DNA of 64,000 nt, taken from Coriaria nepalensis. Lineage: Eukaryota > Streptophyta > Magnoliopsida > Cucurbitales > Coriariaceae. A program made the translations under genes and the position numbers. The number at the start of each line of letters is the position of its first letter. The stretch's first letter is position 1. The stretch spans positions 1,932,001-1,996,000 of the forward strand of contig CP114483.1 of the NCBI GenBank assembly GCA_027186245.1, given 5' to 3'. Of this stretch, positions 1 to 11,823 are shown one piece after another. Under the pieces are notes generated by a model that ran no database searches, was not told the origin of the DNA, and worked only from the letters and a program-made list of their open reading frames with translations.

Positions 1-527
1 ATCAAGATGAGTCACATGTTTCAGCGCAAGTAGCTCTTACATGCTAACTTTATAATCATTTTCGTCTCTCAGCTTTCCTTTCAAATGTGGACAAATCAAA
101 TGCAAGAGACGTTGAACTCCAAGAAGCATGGAGATACTGCTTTTCGAGCTAAAGACTTTGGACCTGCTATTGATTGCTATACTCGAGTAAGTATTGACTA
201 TTCTCTTTCGAGTTCATTTTGAACGAGCTTTGTACTAGGTTTTTGTAGAACAGGACTTGATGTATCTTTCTCTTCTTTGTGTAGTTCATTGATGGAGGGA
301 CAATGGTATCACCAACAGTGCATGGTAGGCGCTGTCTATCCTACTTGATGAATGACATGGCACAAGAAGCTCTCGGAGATGCAATGCAGGCGCAGGTGGT
401 CTCTCCTGATTGGCCCACTGCTTTATATCTCCAAGCAACCTGCCTCTTCATCCTTGGCATGGAGAATGATGCCCAAGAAACACTCAAAGATGCCACAAAC
501 TTGGAAGCCAAGAGGAACAAAAGTTGA
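1..527 (+). CDS. Brassinosteroid-signalling kinase (BSK family), 3' end only
   Basis: This is the C-terminal end of a membrane-anchored receptor-like cytoplasmic pseudokinase that relays brassinosteroid-receptor signals. Two exons are clear, 73-186 and 285-527, joined by a GTAAGT donor at 187 and an acceptor at 283-284. They encode the TPR-like tail of BSK proteins, starting [14 protein letters not shown], with [20 protein letters not shown] and [12 protein letters not shown] further on and a TGA stop at 525-527. The kinase domain lies upstream of the window. Bases 1-29 also read in frame and could end the preceding exon, but the implied 43-bp intron is very short for a plant, so that boundary is open. 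From memory the closest Arabidopsis relative is BSK9, which neighbours MYB1 and LAC7 as here; the family is certain, the paralogue less so. Confidence 0.88.
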
Positions 528-937
528 TGATCGACGGGTTTAGTTTTTCTCTTTCGTTTGGTTCACTGATTGCCCCCTTCTTCAGTCTTACGTATCTATT
601 TTTTTTGGGTTCGGTGTGCCACCTTTAGTCTTTTTTTGGCTGCATTACAGGAATATTGATTGTGGTTTTCTTGTATAGTGGTCTTTTCTCTTTCTTCGTG
701 GAAGTATTTAAAAAACAGGCTTAAAATACCATACTATAACATCAATGTTAGAAGCTTTTGTTATCATAATAGGATGTACTTTTAATCCTCTTCATATTCC
801 GTATAAATTTTTGTTTGGGATTCGAATCTTTTTGGTTTCTACTTATAAAACGCCAAAACATGTCGGGATGTACACCAATTTTACATTACAAAATACAGAC
901 ACGGTGCGTATCAACAATTGAGGCTTTTCTTCTTTTT

Positions 938-2065
938 TTAGGCAGGCATGTTGAAGTGGAAGAGCCAAGATATAACAAAAGCAAAAACGACACAAGCTAG
1001 AAGAAAATTAAGGAAGCGGTGGCCCCGCCAGAAGCTCCAGCTATCTGCCAGAGGAACTTGGGATGGTGCTGCCGTGCTAATACTATTACTATCACTACTC
1101 CCTGTTATCAATGAGCCATTAGTATTAGCCCCGTTAGATTCCTCTGTTGACCCAACTCCATTTCCTCCTCCGACAACATTTCGTGCGACCGAATGGCAAA
1201 TCTCGCATGTCCTAAAATAAGATCCGATAATGGTAAAAATACTATTATTACCAAATTTCTACTTATCTTCCTAAAATTGATGGTGCTAAAGAATACACGC
1301 GTTTCATCAATGGCTAATTAGAACCCTCTGTTTCTGAGGAATTAAAAATTCTTTTAGTGGCGAATCAGCCGGCAGAATCAAATGACGAATGCAATGCTAA
1401 GCAATCACCACTTGTCCAAAGAGATTATAGTAAAAGGAGGGGGGGGGGGGGGGGGGGCCTCAAGTGTTTCAAAAACTACTAGTCAGTGTATATAGACATC
1501 CGAAAATTCTTCGTAGTTTGTTCTTAAGATTTCTGAGATGCCCATCTAGTATTTGTCAAAAAACTCATGCAATTTCAGATTAAATTTGTAAGTAAAGTAG
1601 AGGAAAGTAAAAGAAAAAAGGTTTCATTTTTAATACTGACTTGTTTCCCTTGATTTGGAACCACTGCTCAGCACAGTGCCTGTGAGCAACAGCTAAATCA
1701 TTCTTGCAAGAACAACCCAATTCAATCGGAATACCAGATTCAAGACTGTTACCGTCAAAACCCAGATGACAAATCCTACAATCTCTCGCCAAGTCTACTT
1801 TACCCACCAAATATTGCACCTTCCTCGTGTTAATCTGACCAATCTCAAAGGCAACGATGGAACAATCATCCGAAACAGAGGAAGCTCTCTGACTCTGAGA
1901 TTCCGACACAATCCCAACCTCATCGTATGAAACGCCGGTGGTCGAGAAGAACAGAGAGTGGCATGAACCCTCCTCGGCATCAGAGAAGAATCCGCTGTCA
2001 TCTTTTTCGGCGCCGACGTCACTTCCAGCCTCTAAGTCTATGTGGGAGATTTCTAAAGCCGACAT
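938..2065 (-). CDS. RING-CH (RINGv) zinc-finger protein, probable membrane E3 ubiquitin ligase
   Basis: Exons are 1641-2065 and 938-1211 (complement), giving 232 residues. The donor GTCAGT follows 1641 and the acceptor is at 1212-1213; the codon is split inside Lys142. The RINGv C4HC3 ligands are Cys96, Cys99, Cys118, Cys120, His128, Cys131, Cys144 and Cys147, so the last two Cys are supplied by the second exon. An acidic Ser-rich segment precedes the finger, and a hydrophobic helix (FLNFLLACVVFAFVISWLF) ends the protein, as in MARCH-like plant proteins that ubiquitinate membrane cargo. The start chosen is the ATG of MSALEISH, whose acidic head fits the family; an in-frame ATG further upstream would add a Phe/Ser-rich stretch that looks like 5' UTR. 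The intron holds a G19 run. No specific substrate can be inferred. Confidence 0.86.
1439..1457. repeat. Poly-G tract (19 G) in RING-CH intron
   Basis: An uninterrupted run of 19 G lies inside the RING-CH gene intron. On the transcribed (minus) strand this is a C19 run. Tracts of similar length recur at 15.7, 49.5 and 51.5 kb. Confidence 0.95.
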
Positions 2066-3970
2066 TTCATTTGCACTGCATATGGCGAGAAATGAGCTTA
2101 TATAAAGTAAGAGACTAAAAGCACTGCTAATAACAGAGAGAGAGAATTTGGATTTCGAATGAAAAGGGAAGGGAAATGGGCAAAGAGAAAAATTGGCAAT
2201 GTAGATTAGCATGTGCTGTATGCTTTATATGGTGAATGAATAAGTGATGGGTATGGTGGTTTTGATGGGAGACATGAATAATTCGGGGTATGTATGGTAT
2301 GGATCAGGACAACTGCTCCTACTCCTACGTTATAGTAAAAACTGCGAAATCAATGACGTAGTTCAATCAATCATGTTTTTTTAATTTTTGTGTGTGTGTG
2401 TGAATCTACCTGTTTCGAGAATCCTTGCGGGAGAGTAGAGTGGACAGTAGTGTATTTAGTAAAACTGTTAATAATGTTTTCATCACAGCAAGTCGAGTTC
2501 GGCTCTTCAGCAGACATGACCCGGGGAATCTTATCCCTTAATATTTCAGTTAATGTTCATACCTTTTCCTCCCTAGTTCTTTTACTTATAAGCATCGTAT
2601 TGCCTTTTATACGTTTAATTTTTTGTCTTGGCGGGTCTATTCAACAAACAGTTCTTTCCCATCTGGCATCTCTCTCTTTTTGGGTGTAAATGGCATTGAT
2701 ATCAAACAGAAACCCATAAAGAATTGCTTTACACGTTCTCCTAATGTAACCCAAAAAAGGGTATCTAGACATCTGTTTAAGAATTGAAAGAAAGGGGAGC
2801 AAGTTAGCTTTATCTTTACTTACGAATATGGTGGGGGCTGGGTTGATATTAATGGGAGGAGTTAGTGAGCCACTCCGGTATGTGATGAAATTTTCCATAT
2901 CGACTAGGTTTCGAGTCTTTTCTATGGAATGGAAAAGCCATGATCTTGATATGGTGATGATTATGCACCAGAACGTTCAACTCACAATCACCACCACCAC
3001 CACGGCCACCATTTCTCTGTGGCAATTTTTTTATGCTCAGGTCAACCTCAAAATGATTCCTATGAATGCCATTTTCATGGTATCCCAGAAATAAAAACAA
3101 TTCAACATTGCCCCAAATTTGCCTTTTCTGTTCCTACGCATTATGATATATATAAAAAAAAAAAAAATTCCCATTTCGAGCTAAAATATATAAATAAGAG
3201 GATGAAAACTATCTTTCAACTTAAGTAGATGGAAATGGAATTCTAAACTTGGAAAGGATGGGGTAAGAAGAAAAACTCTGTGTTTACGGGGCACTATTTA
3301 GAGTCAGACTCAGCGGGAAGGGGAGATGGGATTTGAATGAACTTTTAAATGCAGCAATTGGAGGTAAAATAAAAATTAACAAATGAAAGGAACAGAGCAT
3401 GACCGCATATTGGCGGAACTAGAATTAAATTCCGGAAGATTACGGCTGATACTCAGGGGCGGACAACCTTCGATAAGATGGAAAGAGAGAGTTTGAGTTC
3501 TAATTCCCTATATTTGGTACAAGCATATGGTATGACCATGATGAGAAGTTACCGTATCTTCCCAGAGAACAGTCAACAGGAAATATCAAGATTCATGCAT
3601 TAACTAAACCCTTAGATTTTCATAATTTTTGAATGACGACCAAATTCTGTGCCTGGAACCCCGCAAAGAAATGGGTCACAGTTTCTACATCAGTTATTTA
3701 AAGTACATAATTTTTGCGTCACCAAGCCAAATGAAAAATGCTCTATTTCTCTCCGTTTTCTTTCATCTAAGATTCCATATAGCAGCAACTACTGTAGAGG
3801 GCAGGGGTTAAGTATCTTCTTCACACAACAGTAAGAAAAGAGGTGCTTTGCAGAGCCAATACCTTCCCTCTGTTTGCTAACAGCAGAGCTTACCTTTGCA
3901 GAGCCATTGATTGTAGTTTGCACAAATCAAATAATACTTCAGGAAACTTGTTATTCTATCGTCTCCCTCT
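2066..3970. other. Intergenic region, no gene recognised
   Basis: This holds the RING-CH 5' flank and the MYB 3' flank. A short CAC/CCACCA-rich stretch near 2987-3003 and an A13 run near 3158 are the only low-complexity features. Small open frames here resemble no known family and have no splice support. Confidence 0.6.
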
Positions 3971-5865
3971 TTAATATCGTCCCATTTGCACTTGTGGCCC
4001 ATAAGATACTACCTTGCCAGCTGCATCTCCCATAGATCTAACACTGTTATTCTCCAATCCACTTTTAAGCCAAGCGAGGTTACTTATATCTGTGGCAATG
4101 GCAGCTAATTCAAAACTTGGAAAGGAAGGGGGATCTAAGAACTCCACAAATTCTGGCCCCAACAAAGAATCTTGCTCACTTTTCAAAGTTTGATTTTCAC
4201 AACAGCCATGGCCACAATGATGTGGCACTGACCTTTGACTGTAAACTCCTTCAAGCAATTTGCACATTTCAACATCTGGTTTGGATGCTTGAATTATAGG
4301 TCCATGCATTGGAATTGGTCGCGAAAATGATGTAGCAGGGTCTTGCCCATCCAAAGTGTTATATACACTAAAAGCACTGACACGAGCGACTGGTCGGCAA
4401 AGGGTGGGCTGAGCTTTTGTTTGATGACTTAATTGATCCTGATCCTGGGTGGGTGGCTTCTCTCCATACTGGTCGTGAATATGGTCTATGGGGCTGACAT
4501 CTCTACCATCCAAGGACTTCATGGAATTAGCATCTCCGTAAGACAGGGTTTCTTCAGACGAGGCTTTGGTTTTGTCTATGCTGACATCGTCCATGAAGGA
4601 TCCCGATTCTACCTTAATTCTTCTGTCAAGCTTTGAACTCCGCCGCCTAAGGGTGGAATTCCAGTGATTCTTTATGGCATTATCTGTTCTTCCTGGTAGA
4701 AGCCGTGCAATTACTGCCCATTTGTTCCCATGGATTCCATGGGCTGTTACAATGATTTGATCCTCCTCATCTGAAACAAAAATGTTGCAATTAAGCATCA
4801 TTTTTTATTTTATTTTATTATAGAAGTAAGGTGGCAAAACTGGCATATATAGAAGGGGAACTCGTTTACATAACTTTGCACACAAACCCTATATATAGAT
4901 ATTAGTAGTAATGATCCCACATAAGTCACAGTATACTCACGGCATCTTATCTGATGAAAAGACAGGTTGACAACAGGACCAGGATTCTGACTTGGGGATA
5001 TAATGTTACTTCCAACTGCATCCTAAGCGTAAAACATCTACCATATTTTGATCACGCGTATTTCCAGAAATGCCAAATGTTATTAGTAAGGCCCGAGTTT
5101 CTCAAAATTAGTAGAAGAAACTAGTGAGAGCGCCAGGAAGTTGGAATTGAGGTGCAAGAGTTTGAAAGACACCATCAAGAAACCGTTTCCTTCAAAATTT
5201 GCAACAATGTGATAATAGTTACATTTCACTAACTAGCGGAAATAAGTTTAGGTTTGTTTGTACTATTTTTTCATTTGATTTGCAAGTTGACCTCTTTCGC
5301 CCGGGAAAAGACCATAAAAAGAGAACAGCTTGGAATGGCGATCCTATAAGAAAAGTCTAAACATAGAGAATAGGAAGAGAGACATAATGCCTAGTGAATT
5401 GATACTAAACAAGTTGAAATTCTCAATTTAAAGTCACGAAGCTAAGAACCTGGAGGAAATGTGGACCCAACATCACAAAACAAAGGGTTTCAACAATTGA
5501 GGAACAAGTTAAATACCAGTGAATGGCTTGCGCTTAACGGCGGGGTCAAGCTGATTGCACCACCTAAGCCTACAAGATTTTCCAGATCTCCCTGAGATTC
5601 CTCTCGCGATCAAGCTCCAATTCCGCGCCCCGAACTTACTCACTAACCGACTCAGTATCGCATCCTCTTCAGGAGACCAAGGTCCCTTCACTCTATCTCT
5701 CCGACCTCCACCACTGTTTCCATCTCCCTCGCCGACAACCGTCGTCGCTTCGTCGCCGCTTCCTCCATCTTCGCCACCACCACCACCACCAGCTGCATCA
5801 AATCCATCTCTATCTTGGACTCCATCGGTTGCGGCGTCGAGTTCGACGATTTTCGCGTCTTCCAT
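3971..5865 (-). CDS. MYB1: R2R3-MYB transcription factor, MYB1-like
   Basis: A DNA-binding nuclear regulator of 382 residues, encoded by exons 5517-5865 and 3971-4770 (complement). The donor at 5515-5516 and acceptor at 4771-4772 split the Asp codon of the third-repeat motif KPFTDEEDQI. R2 (about residues 60-108) contains [19 protein letters not shown] with regularly spaced Trp; R3 (about 112-160) contains [20 protein letters not shown] and then HWNSTLRRR. In R3 the first Trp is replaced by Phe, as usual in plants. A Gly/acidic-rich leader precedes R2 and a long, poorly conserved tail follows R3. From memory it matches the Arabidopsis MYB1/MYB25/MYB109 group, and MYB1 neighbours LAC7 and BSK9 there, as here. 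Target genes cannot be read from the sequence. Confidence 0.9.
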
Positions 5866-6664
5866 CTGAATTTTCCGTCAACTCCCACTCCCTCTCTCTC
5901 TCTCTACCTTTCCCGGGATGCGTTCGTTCCCACAGTACCTACCTGACTTAACTGCAAGTATTCCCCTCCAGGGAAAACCGGAAAAATTAAAACTTTTTTT
6001 GATTATAGGGCAAATGTATCGGGATTTGTCCTAAATGACGATTTTGTCCACTACATAAATACTATTTTACCCCTGTAAGGAGTACTCTACCGTCGTCTAA
6101 ATTGTCAAGATAGAGAGCCCCCCCACTCTTTTTCGTCGCTACTGCAATGACGAAGCTACCCTTTTATCTCAAATGGCGGGAAAATTGCTTCCCGCCGTTC
6201 TCCGTGACTAAATGTAACGGCCATGGGTTACAATATCAGCCCAAATACCCATTTTGGGCTTTTGTATTTGGGCTTTTAAATACAAAGGCTCTCATTTTTC
6301 GGCCACATTGTACTATGTCTACGTGTTCTAAGCTAAACCGACACATCTTGAGAGGCAGCTTCTTTAATGGACGACAGTAATAACAAGACTAATAATACGT
6401 ACATAAATTGTCAAGGGAAGATTCTCTTTTGTTCTTACATTAATAAATAATTTTAAGTTAAACTTCTGTAAATTAGACTAAATTAACTCTTTTTCTGTAT
6501 GAAAAATTTTCTTCTCTAGCATTCCAAATCCATTGTTTTCTCCTAAACCAATTCTTAACCTGCCCAACCAAATTATTACCAACTCCCAAGAAAATTCTTG
6601 AAACATAAAAAAGTGTTTATGCTCCGGTTCATACTTTGTAACTTATAGGGTAAGTATTGATTTT

Positions 6665-6708
6665 TATATAACTACACCCTAGACACTATATAACTACACC
6701 CTAGACAC
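6665..6708. repeat. Perfect 22-bp tandem duplication upstream of laccase
   Basis: Two exact head-to-tail copies, each TATATAACTACACCCTAGAC plus AC, occupy 6665-6686 and 6687-6708, about 640 bp before the laccase ATG. Confidence 0.95.
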
Positions 6709-7273
6709 TAGTTACTTGTTTGCGAGGTTAAGATTTATGACCTTCCAAGCCTTTTTGACCAAAACAATGAATGAGGAAGCTCTCATCTCATCTGTTTTTC
6801 CAACATCTTCGTATTATTGTACTTACCCGTTGTAAGGGAATTAGATGGGTACAGTAAAACAATCTACTCTGAGTAAAATATACGGTTTATATAGTATATA
6901 TGCATGTTCTAAGAACTAATTGATATAAGTGGCATAGAAATTGACTAATGCATGCGGAATCTAAATTAGTTCTTGAAGAGTTTTTTATTTTTTTATATTT
7001 TTTTTTGGCCAAAGTCATAAAGAAGAGTAGGTGAGTCATAATCTTAATTTGAACATTATCTATATTCGAACGACCACCGTTTGCTTGAACAACCGAAATA
7101 CTGACAATAATTGAATTTTTTTAATGTATGAGCATGTTTTGATGGCCAACTTAGGTTGTTAGATAACGAAGTTTCGAAAGCATTGTCATTAAGATCCCAA
7201 TTAGTCAAACGTATTATGATTTAAACCAATCAGAACCATTTGTTAATACACTCACGCCACCCCTTCTACTCAC

Positions 7274-7280
7274 TATAAAT
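7274..7280 (+). promoter_or_regulatory. TATA box of laccase gene
   Basis: TATAAAT is preceded by CAC and followed by an A/C-rich leader. It is about 78 bp before the ATG at 7352, a normal spacing for a short plant 5' UTR. Confidence 0.65.
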
Positions 7281-7351
7281 AGATCACGATCATTATTTTT
7301 TTCAGACATCGATAACAGACAAACCACGACATCTTCTCTGAAGTAACATCA

Positions 7352-9509
7352 ATGGCCGCTTATAGTTCCTTCTTTTTGCTTGCATGCTCTCTAGCCCTTC
7401 TGTCTTCAGCTTCATTGGTCTCTGCAGCAATCGTTGAACACTCTTTTAATGTAATATATCACATCTACCTATAACTCAAATACGCATTTAGCTATCTAGA
7501 GAATACCGTTCCTCATATTCTAATCTTGCATTAAATTTCAGGTGCAAAATTTAACTGTTCGTCGACTTTGCCAAGAGCAAGTGATAACAGCAGTTAATGG
7601 AAGCCTCCCAGGGCCAAGGATACGAGTTCGAGAGGGCGATGTACTTGTCGTCCACGTCTTCAACAAGTCCCCTTATAACATTACTATTCATTGGTACGTA
7701 ATTATTTAATTGACAAATAGATAAAAACGCTTTTTAGATCAATCTTTTCTCTAAATTATTAAGTTAATTAAATGTTGATGGATTCTGCAGGCATGGAGTG
7801 TTTCAGCTGCTAAGTGGGTGGGCCGATGGACCCGAGTACATAACCCAATGTCCGATATGTCCTGGACATAGCTATACCTATAAATTCAAAATCACCGGAC
7901 AAGAAGGCACCCTCTGGTGGCATGCTCACTCCTCCTGGCTCCGTGCTACTGTCCATGGAGCACTCATTGTCCACCCAAGATCCGCTCGATCCTACCCATT
8001 TCCCAAACCCGCCCGCGAGTTTCCCATCTTACTAGGTAATTATTTTATTGGATGATCATTCAAGTATTGATCAATTTTAATCCTGAGCGTTAAATCACAT
8101 ACATGCATGCAGGTGAGTGGTGGAATGCTAACGTCGTCGACGTTGAGAATCAAGGCCAGGCTACTGGTTCCGCTCCTAACAATTCTGACGCTTTCACCAT
8201 TAATGGAAAGCCCGGTGATCTCTACCCTTGCTCTCAAAATCGTAAGCTATTTGTTCAAACTATATTTATCTAACTAATCACTCTTATTCATATGATTTCA
8301 GTAGTTTTAAGCTTAACTACTGTTTGATTACTATTATCAGAAACGTATAAGCTGAAGGTGGAGCAAGGAAAGACTTACATGCTACGAATAATCAACGCTG
8401 CACTTAACAACCAGCTCTTCTTCAAGATAGCCAATCATAAAATGACAGTTGTCGCGATAGACGCTTCATACACAAAGCCTTACATCACCGACGTGATCGT
8501 CGTGGCGCCGGGTCAAACAACTGACGTCCTGGTCAAAGCGAATCAGCCCGTTGGGTCCTACTATATGGCTGCAAGTCCATACGCCAGTGCTCCTGGAGCA
8601 TCGTTCGATGACACAACCACGAGAGGAATCATCGTCTATGAAAGATCCACGTCATCAGCACCCTTAATGCCGGCCCTACCGGCCTTCAATGACACGCTCA
8701 CGGCCCATAAATTCTACAGCAATTTGACTGGGCTGGCTGGTGGGCCACACTGGGTCCCGGTTCCACGTCAGGTAGACGAGCACATGTTCATCACCATGGG
8801 TTTGAATCTCGCGCCATGTGGAGGGAATAATTCTACCGCTTGTGGGGGTCCATTGGGTCAGAGATTGTCTGCGAGCATGAACAATGTTTCTTTCGTGATC
8901 CCTAACACGCTGTCCATGCTGCAAGCGTTCCTTTTCGATATGAGAGAAAGGGTTTACACCACTGATTTTCCTAACAAGCCACCAATCAAATTTGATTATA
9001 CGAATTCCAACGTGAGCCTTGATCAGACGCTCATATTTGCACCAAAAGCTACGAAAGTGAAGAAATTGAGGTTCAATTCAACGGTGGAGATTGTTCTACA
9101 GAATACAGCATTCATTGCGGTAGAGAATCATCCGATCCATCTTCACGGATTTAATTTTCATGTATTGGCGCAGGGGTTTGGAAACTACGACTCGTTTAAT
9201 GATCGTAAGAAGTTCAATTTGGTTAACCCACAAATACGTAACACGATATCTGTGCCAGTTGGCGGCTGGGCTGTGATTAGATTCCAAGCGAATAATCCAG
9301 GTTTATTAGCGTTAATTCCCATCTAATTGTCTAAGATCTTATACTTTTCCCTTTATTACTAAGATCTTATACTTACAGGTGTATGGATAATGCATTGCCA
9401 TCTGGATGTGCACTTGCCGTGGGGTCTAGCCACTGCTTTTGAGGTTGAGAATGGGCCAACTCCTTGGTCGGCGCTGCCCCCGCCGCCGCACGATCTACCC
9501 CAGTGTTAG
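7352..9509 (+). CDS. LAC7: Laccase (multicopper oxidase), LAC7-like
   Basis: A secreted apoplastic p-diphenol:O2 oxidoreductase that oxidises phenolics such as monolignols or flavonoids. Exons are 7352-7450, 7542-7693, 7791-8035, 8113-8241, 8341-9300 and 9379-9509; all junctions are GT-AG and in frame, giving 571 residues, the usual length. Residues 1 to about 26 form a signal peptide. Copper ligands are visible in [34 protein letters not shown] and [14 protein letters not shown]; the type-1 copper axial position is Leu, as in high-potential laccases. The protein ends with DLPQC as plant laccases do. Many N-x-S/T sites suggest heavy glycosylation. The fifth exon contains a degenerate miR397-like site near 8390-8410. 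From memory LAC7 lies between PTAC13 and MYB1 in Arabidopsis, matching this order. Confidence 0.95.
8390..8410 (+). promoter_or_regulatory. Possible miR397 target site in laccase exon 5
   Basis: The coding sequence for IINAALNN contains ATCAACGCTGCACT, which matches the core of the laccase site paired by plant miR397 (recalled from memory). Against the full 21-nt site I count three mismatches and one G:U, two of them near the microRNA 5' end, so repression may be weak or lost. Confidence 0.4.
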
Positions 9510-10232
9510 AAGTTGCTGCAAAAGCCGCCTATTTATATATATATATATATATATAGGTAGCCTTGGATCGATACTGGTCTTTGATTCGTTATATTTTTTG
9601 TTGTGTTTGGGTTTAGCAAACATTTTTATCGGCGTAACAAAAAGAAACGTACGTATATTTCAAAAGTGGACCGTCATTTTTATTTTTTTTTATTTATTGG
9701 TAAAATTCAGTCTGTTATTGTCAGGATTGTAATTTCTCATTCTTGAAGATATAATAAATAAATTATTTACCAAAATATTATTAGCCTATACTTACGTGTA
9801 CAGATTTTGGGTGTACATACATGTAGATACAGAGTCAGAGCGTCCCGTTTTTGGGCCTATCATGATATTGGTCTTGGGTCCCTTCTAAAGCAAATTTGGG
9901 CCAATGGATTCGGATGAATTGATTGCTATTTCCTTTATATAAATATTTGTGTTTGTTTGAGAATGAATAAGACAAGAGATGAGATTAAGGGCACATAATA
10001 ACACGATTAGATTGAGATTATGGAATTAATATGTTTTCTTTATTTATAACAAAACCTAAAGATGAATTCTTTTTATACAGGAAAAACCCAGCATATTATT
10101 TAAACAACTAATATGTAAGTAATCCCAGCTCAATAGCAATGAACAGTAAAAATCATATGATCGTATGAATTCAAATCCAATCCAATCCAATCCAATCCTC
10201 TCTCTCGATCTTTATTTCTTTCCGATTTTTAT
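9510..10232. other. Laccase 3' flank and PAR1 3' flank
   Basis: Convergent 3' regions. They include a (TA)n run at about 9534-9554 directly after the laccase stop and an (AATCC)5 microsatellite at 10174-10198. No gene is visible. Confidence 0.6.
10174..10198. repeat. (AATCC)5 microsatellite
   Basis: Five exact tandem copies of a pentamer lie just beyond the PAR1 stop codon. Confidence 0.95.
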
Positions 10233-11120
10233 TTAGCAACTGTAAATTGCTGATTGAAATTCGTAGCTAGCAGGAGCCGGAGCCGGAGCAGGAGGATAAG
10301 CAACTGATGATGAAACTGAAATGGGACCAGGGGCGTCACCTGAGCTCCATAGTTGAGCCATGGCTCGGCGAGGGTTTGATCGTTGTTGGTCACACAGTTC
10401 AGGAAGAAATACACCTGTATTTACAACAAGTATATTAATTTTAATTCGAGCTTATAAATATACAGGAAAAGGAAGAGAATAATATTTTGATTAAAACGTA
10501 AGCAAAGCAGTTACCAAGATTCGAGACTGTTTTAACTGCCACCAGCGAGAAAGCGATGGTATAGAATTTAGAAACATGAGAAACGCGTGACTCTTTAGAT
10601 ACTTACCCTCACCGGAGGCGAGATTGAAGTAAAGATCAACGATGTTAGAGCACTTTTGGTAGCAAGCAGGGGAGCAAAGCTTGGCGGTGAATTGCACCTC
10701 AAGGAGAGCATCGGATGAGATTCCGACCGACTTCCGATCAACACCACATGACTGAACAACACATTGATCAGTCTCTATGTACTCTGAAATCCCCTCAACC
10801 ACGACTTCCGACGTACGGCACTGATACTCCACCGCATTCTCGCCATTCTTCGATTCCGCTGTCTCCAACAAGCATCTCTTCCCCGACGATGCTATTGCAA
10901 ATGCACATACGTCCGTCGGTAAATCCTCACACACGATCTCACCTGCAAAATAATCAAAGGAAGAAGAAGGTCAAAACTCGACGAATCGTTGAAATTTGCA
11001 TGAAGATTAAAAAACAGAGCACAATTTATAAATCTGATCAAGACGAAGAGTACCTAGAGTGGCATGGATGAAAAGGGAGGAGAGGAAGAGAATCAGAGTG
11101 AATTTGTTAGAGAAATCCAT
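10233..11120 (-). CDS. PAR1: PAR1 (photoassimilate-responsive) family secreted protein
   Basis: Exons 11054-11120, 10607-10942 and 10233-10414 (complement) give 194 residues with consistent phase-1 junctions. Residues 1 to about 22 ([20 protein letters not shown]) are a signal peptide. The mature part starts [20 protein letters not shown] and is Cys-rich ([33 protein letters not shown]), which is the PAR1 family pattern; the C-terminus has a Pro/Ala repeat. The biochemical role is unknown; the first member was described as a sugar-inducible tobacco transcript. A TATA-like element on the minus strand lies about 80 bp before the ATG. From memory an Arabidopsis PAR1 gene is next to a plastid FBPase gene, as here. 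Confidence 0.9.
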
Positions 11121-11493
11121 ATGATTCTTTGCTTGTTCGAATGGGAGGATTTTGTTCTATCGTCTAGTGTGTATAGGAAGAATGGGATTAAGTGGTCCTA
11201 TAAATATATAATATATTGCAGGGGAGAAGGAAAGACGCCGGCTTAGAGTCGAATGTCTTGGGAATAAATAATTTTGAATAGGAAGAAACTAGAATGAGGG
11301 AAAACTATACTAAATAAATAATGATTTTCAGGTCAAACTTACAATTTCCATGCATCTGCGGCTGTCGCTGATGAATGATGATCGAAGATGGCGACTTCAT
11401 ACATAGTTGAACTGTGAGAAGGTGGAGACGCTCTTACGAACAACAACAACAAAATAAGTAAAAGCGGGTAGATAAATGAAAAATGGAAAAAAT

Positions 11494-11565
11494 TCCGTTG
11501 CCGGGACTTGAACCCGGGTCTCTCGGGTGAGAGCCGAGTATCCTGACCAACTAGACTACAACGGA
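11494..11565 (-). tRNA. trnE-CUC: tRNA-Glu (anticodon CTC)
   Basis: The complement reads TCCGTTG at the 5' acceptor arm and CAACGGA at the 3' end, giving a 7-bp stem. The D arm has GTCTAGTTGGTCAGGAT, the anticodon loop CTCTCAC with anticodon CTC, and the T arm GGTTCAAGTCC. It is 72 nt with no intron and no encoded CCA, as for a nuclear gene. The B-box (GGTTCAAGTCC) is intact, so it is probably transcribed by Pol III. Confidence 0.96.
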
Positions 11566-11823
11566 TTTGTGTTGAGTGGTAACATTTAAATTATATAAAC
11601 TAGTATTACCTTTAATGTTTTAAGTATTCAGTTTAACTGTAATATTTTAATTTTTTTGGCCAATTAATTAACTGGAATAACTAACAAGAAAGAAAGTGAA
11701 GTTTCGATTTCTACGAAGTGTACTGCAACCATACAATCTGTGGCACATGGATAAGCCAGGTCCTCTTACACAGACAGACAGAGAGACGGAGTTTGGACTC
11801 AGAGAGAAATTGAAAGAGAGAGA

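Larger units (their letters stand above)
5866..7351. other. Shared upstream region of MYB1-like (-) and laccase (+)
   Basis: The two genes are divergent and separated by about 1.5 kb. The proximal MYB side is CT-rich (5891-5905), consistent with a 5' UTR. The remainder is AT-rich, with a perfect 22-bp tandem duplication at 6665-6708 and a TATA box just before the laccase. No coding frame is convincing. Confidence 0.6.

Noticed and set aside
948..1220. Plus-strand open frame of 90 codons
   Set aside because: It lies exactly over the second exon of the minus-strand RING-CH gene, whose reading (CEICHSVAR, transmembrane helix, stop) is clearly the real one.
2828..3228. Overlapping open frames with a His/Thr-rich stretch
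   Set aside because: They arise from a CAC/ACC repeat; there is no family match, no splice context and no consistent frame.
5555..5869. Pro/Ser-rich plus-strand frame
   Set aside because: Antisense of the Gly-rich MYB exon 1; the MYB repeat on the minus strand settles the coding strand.
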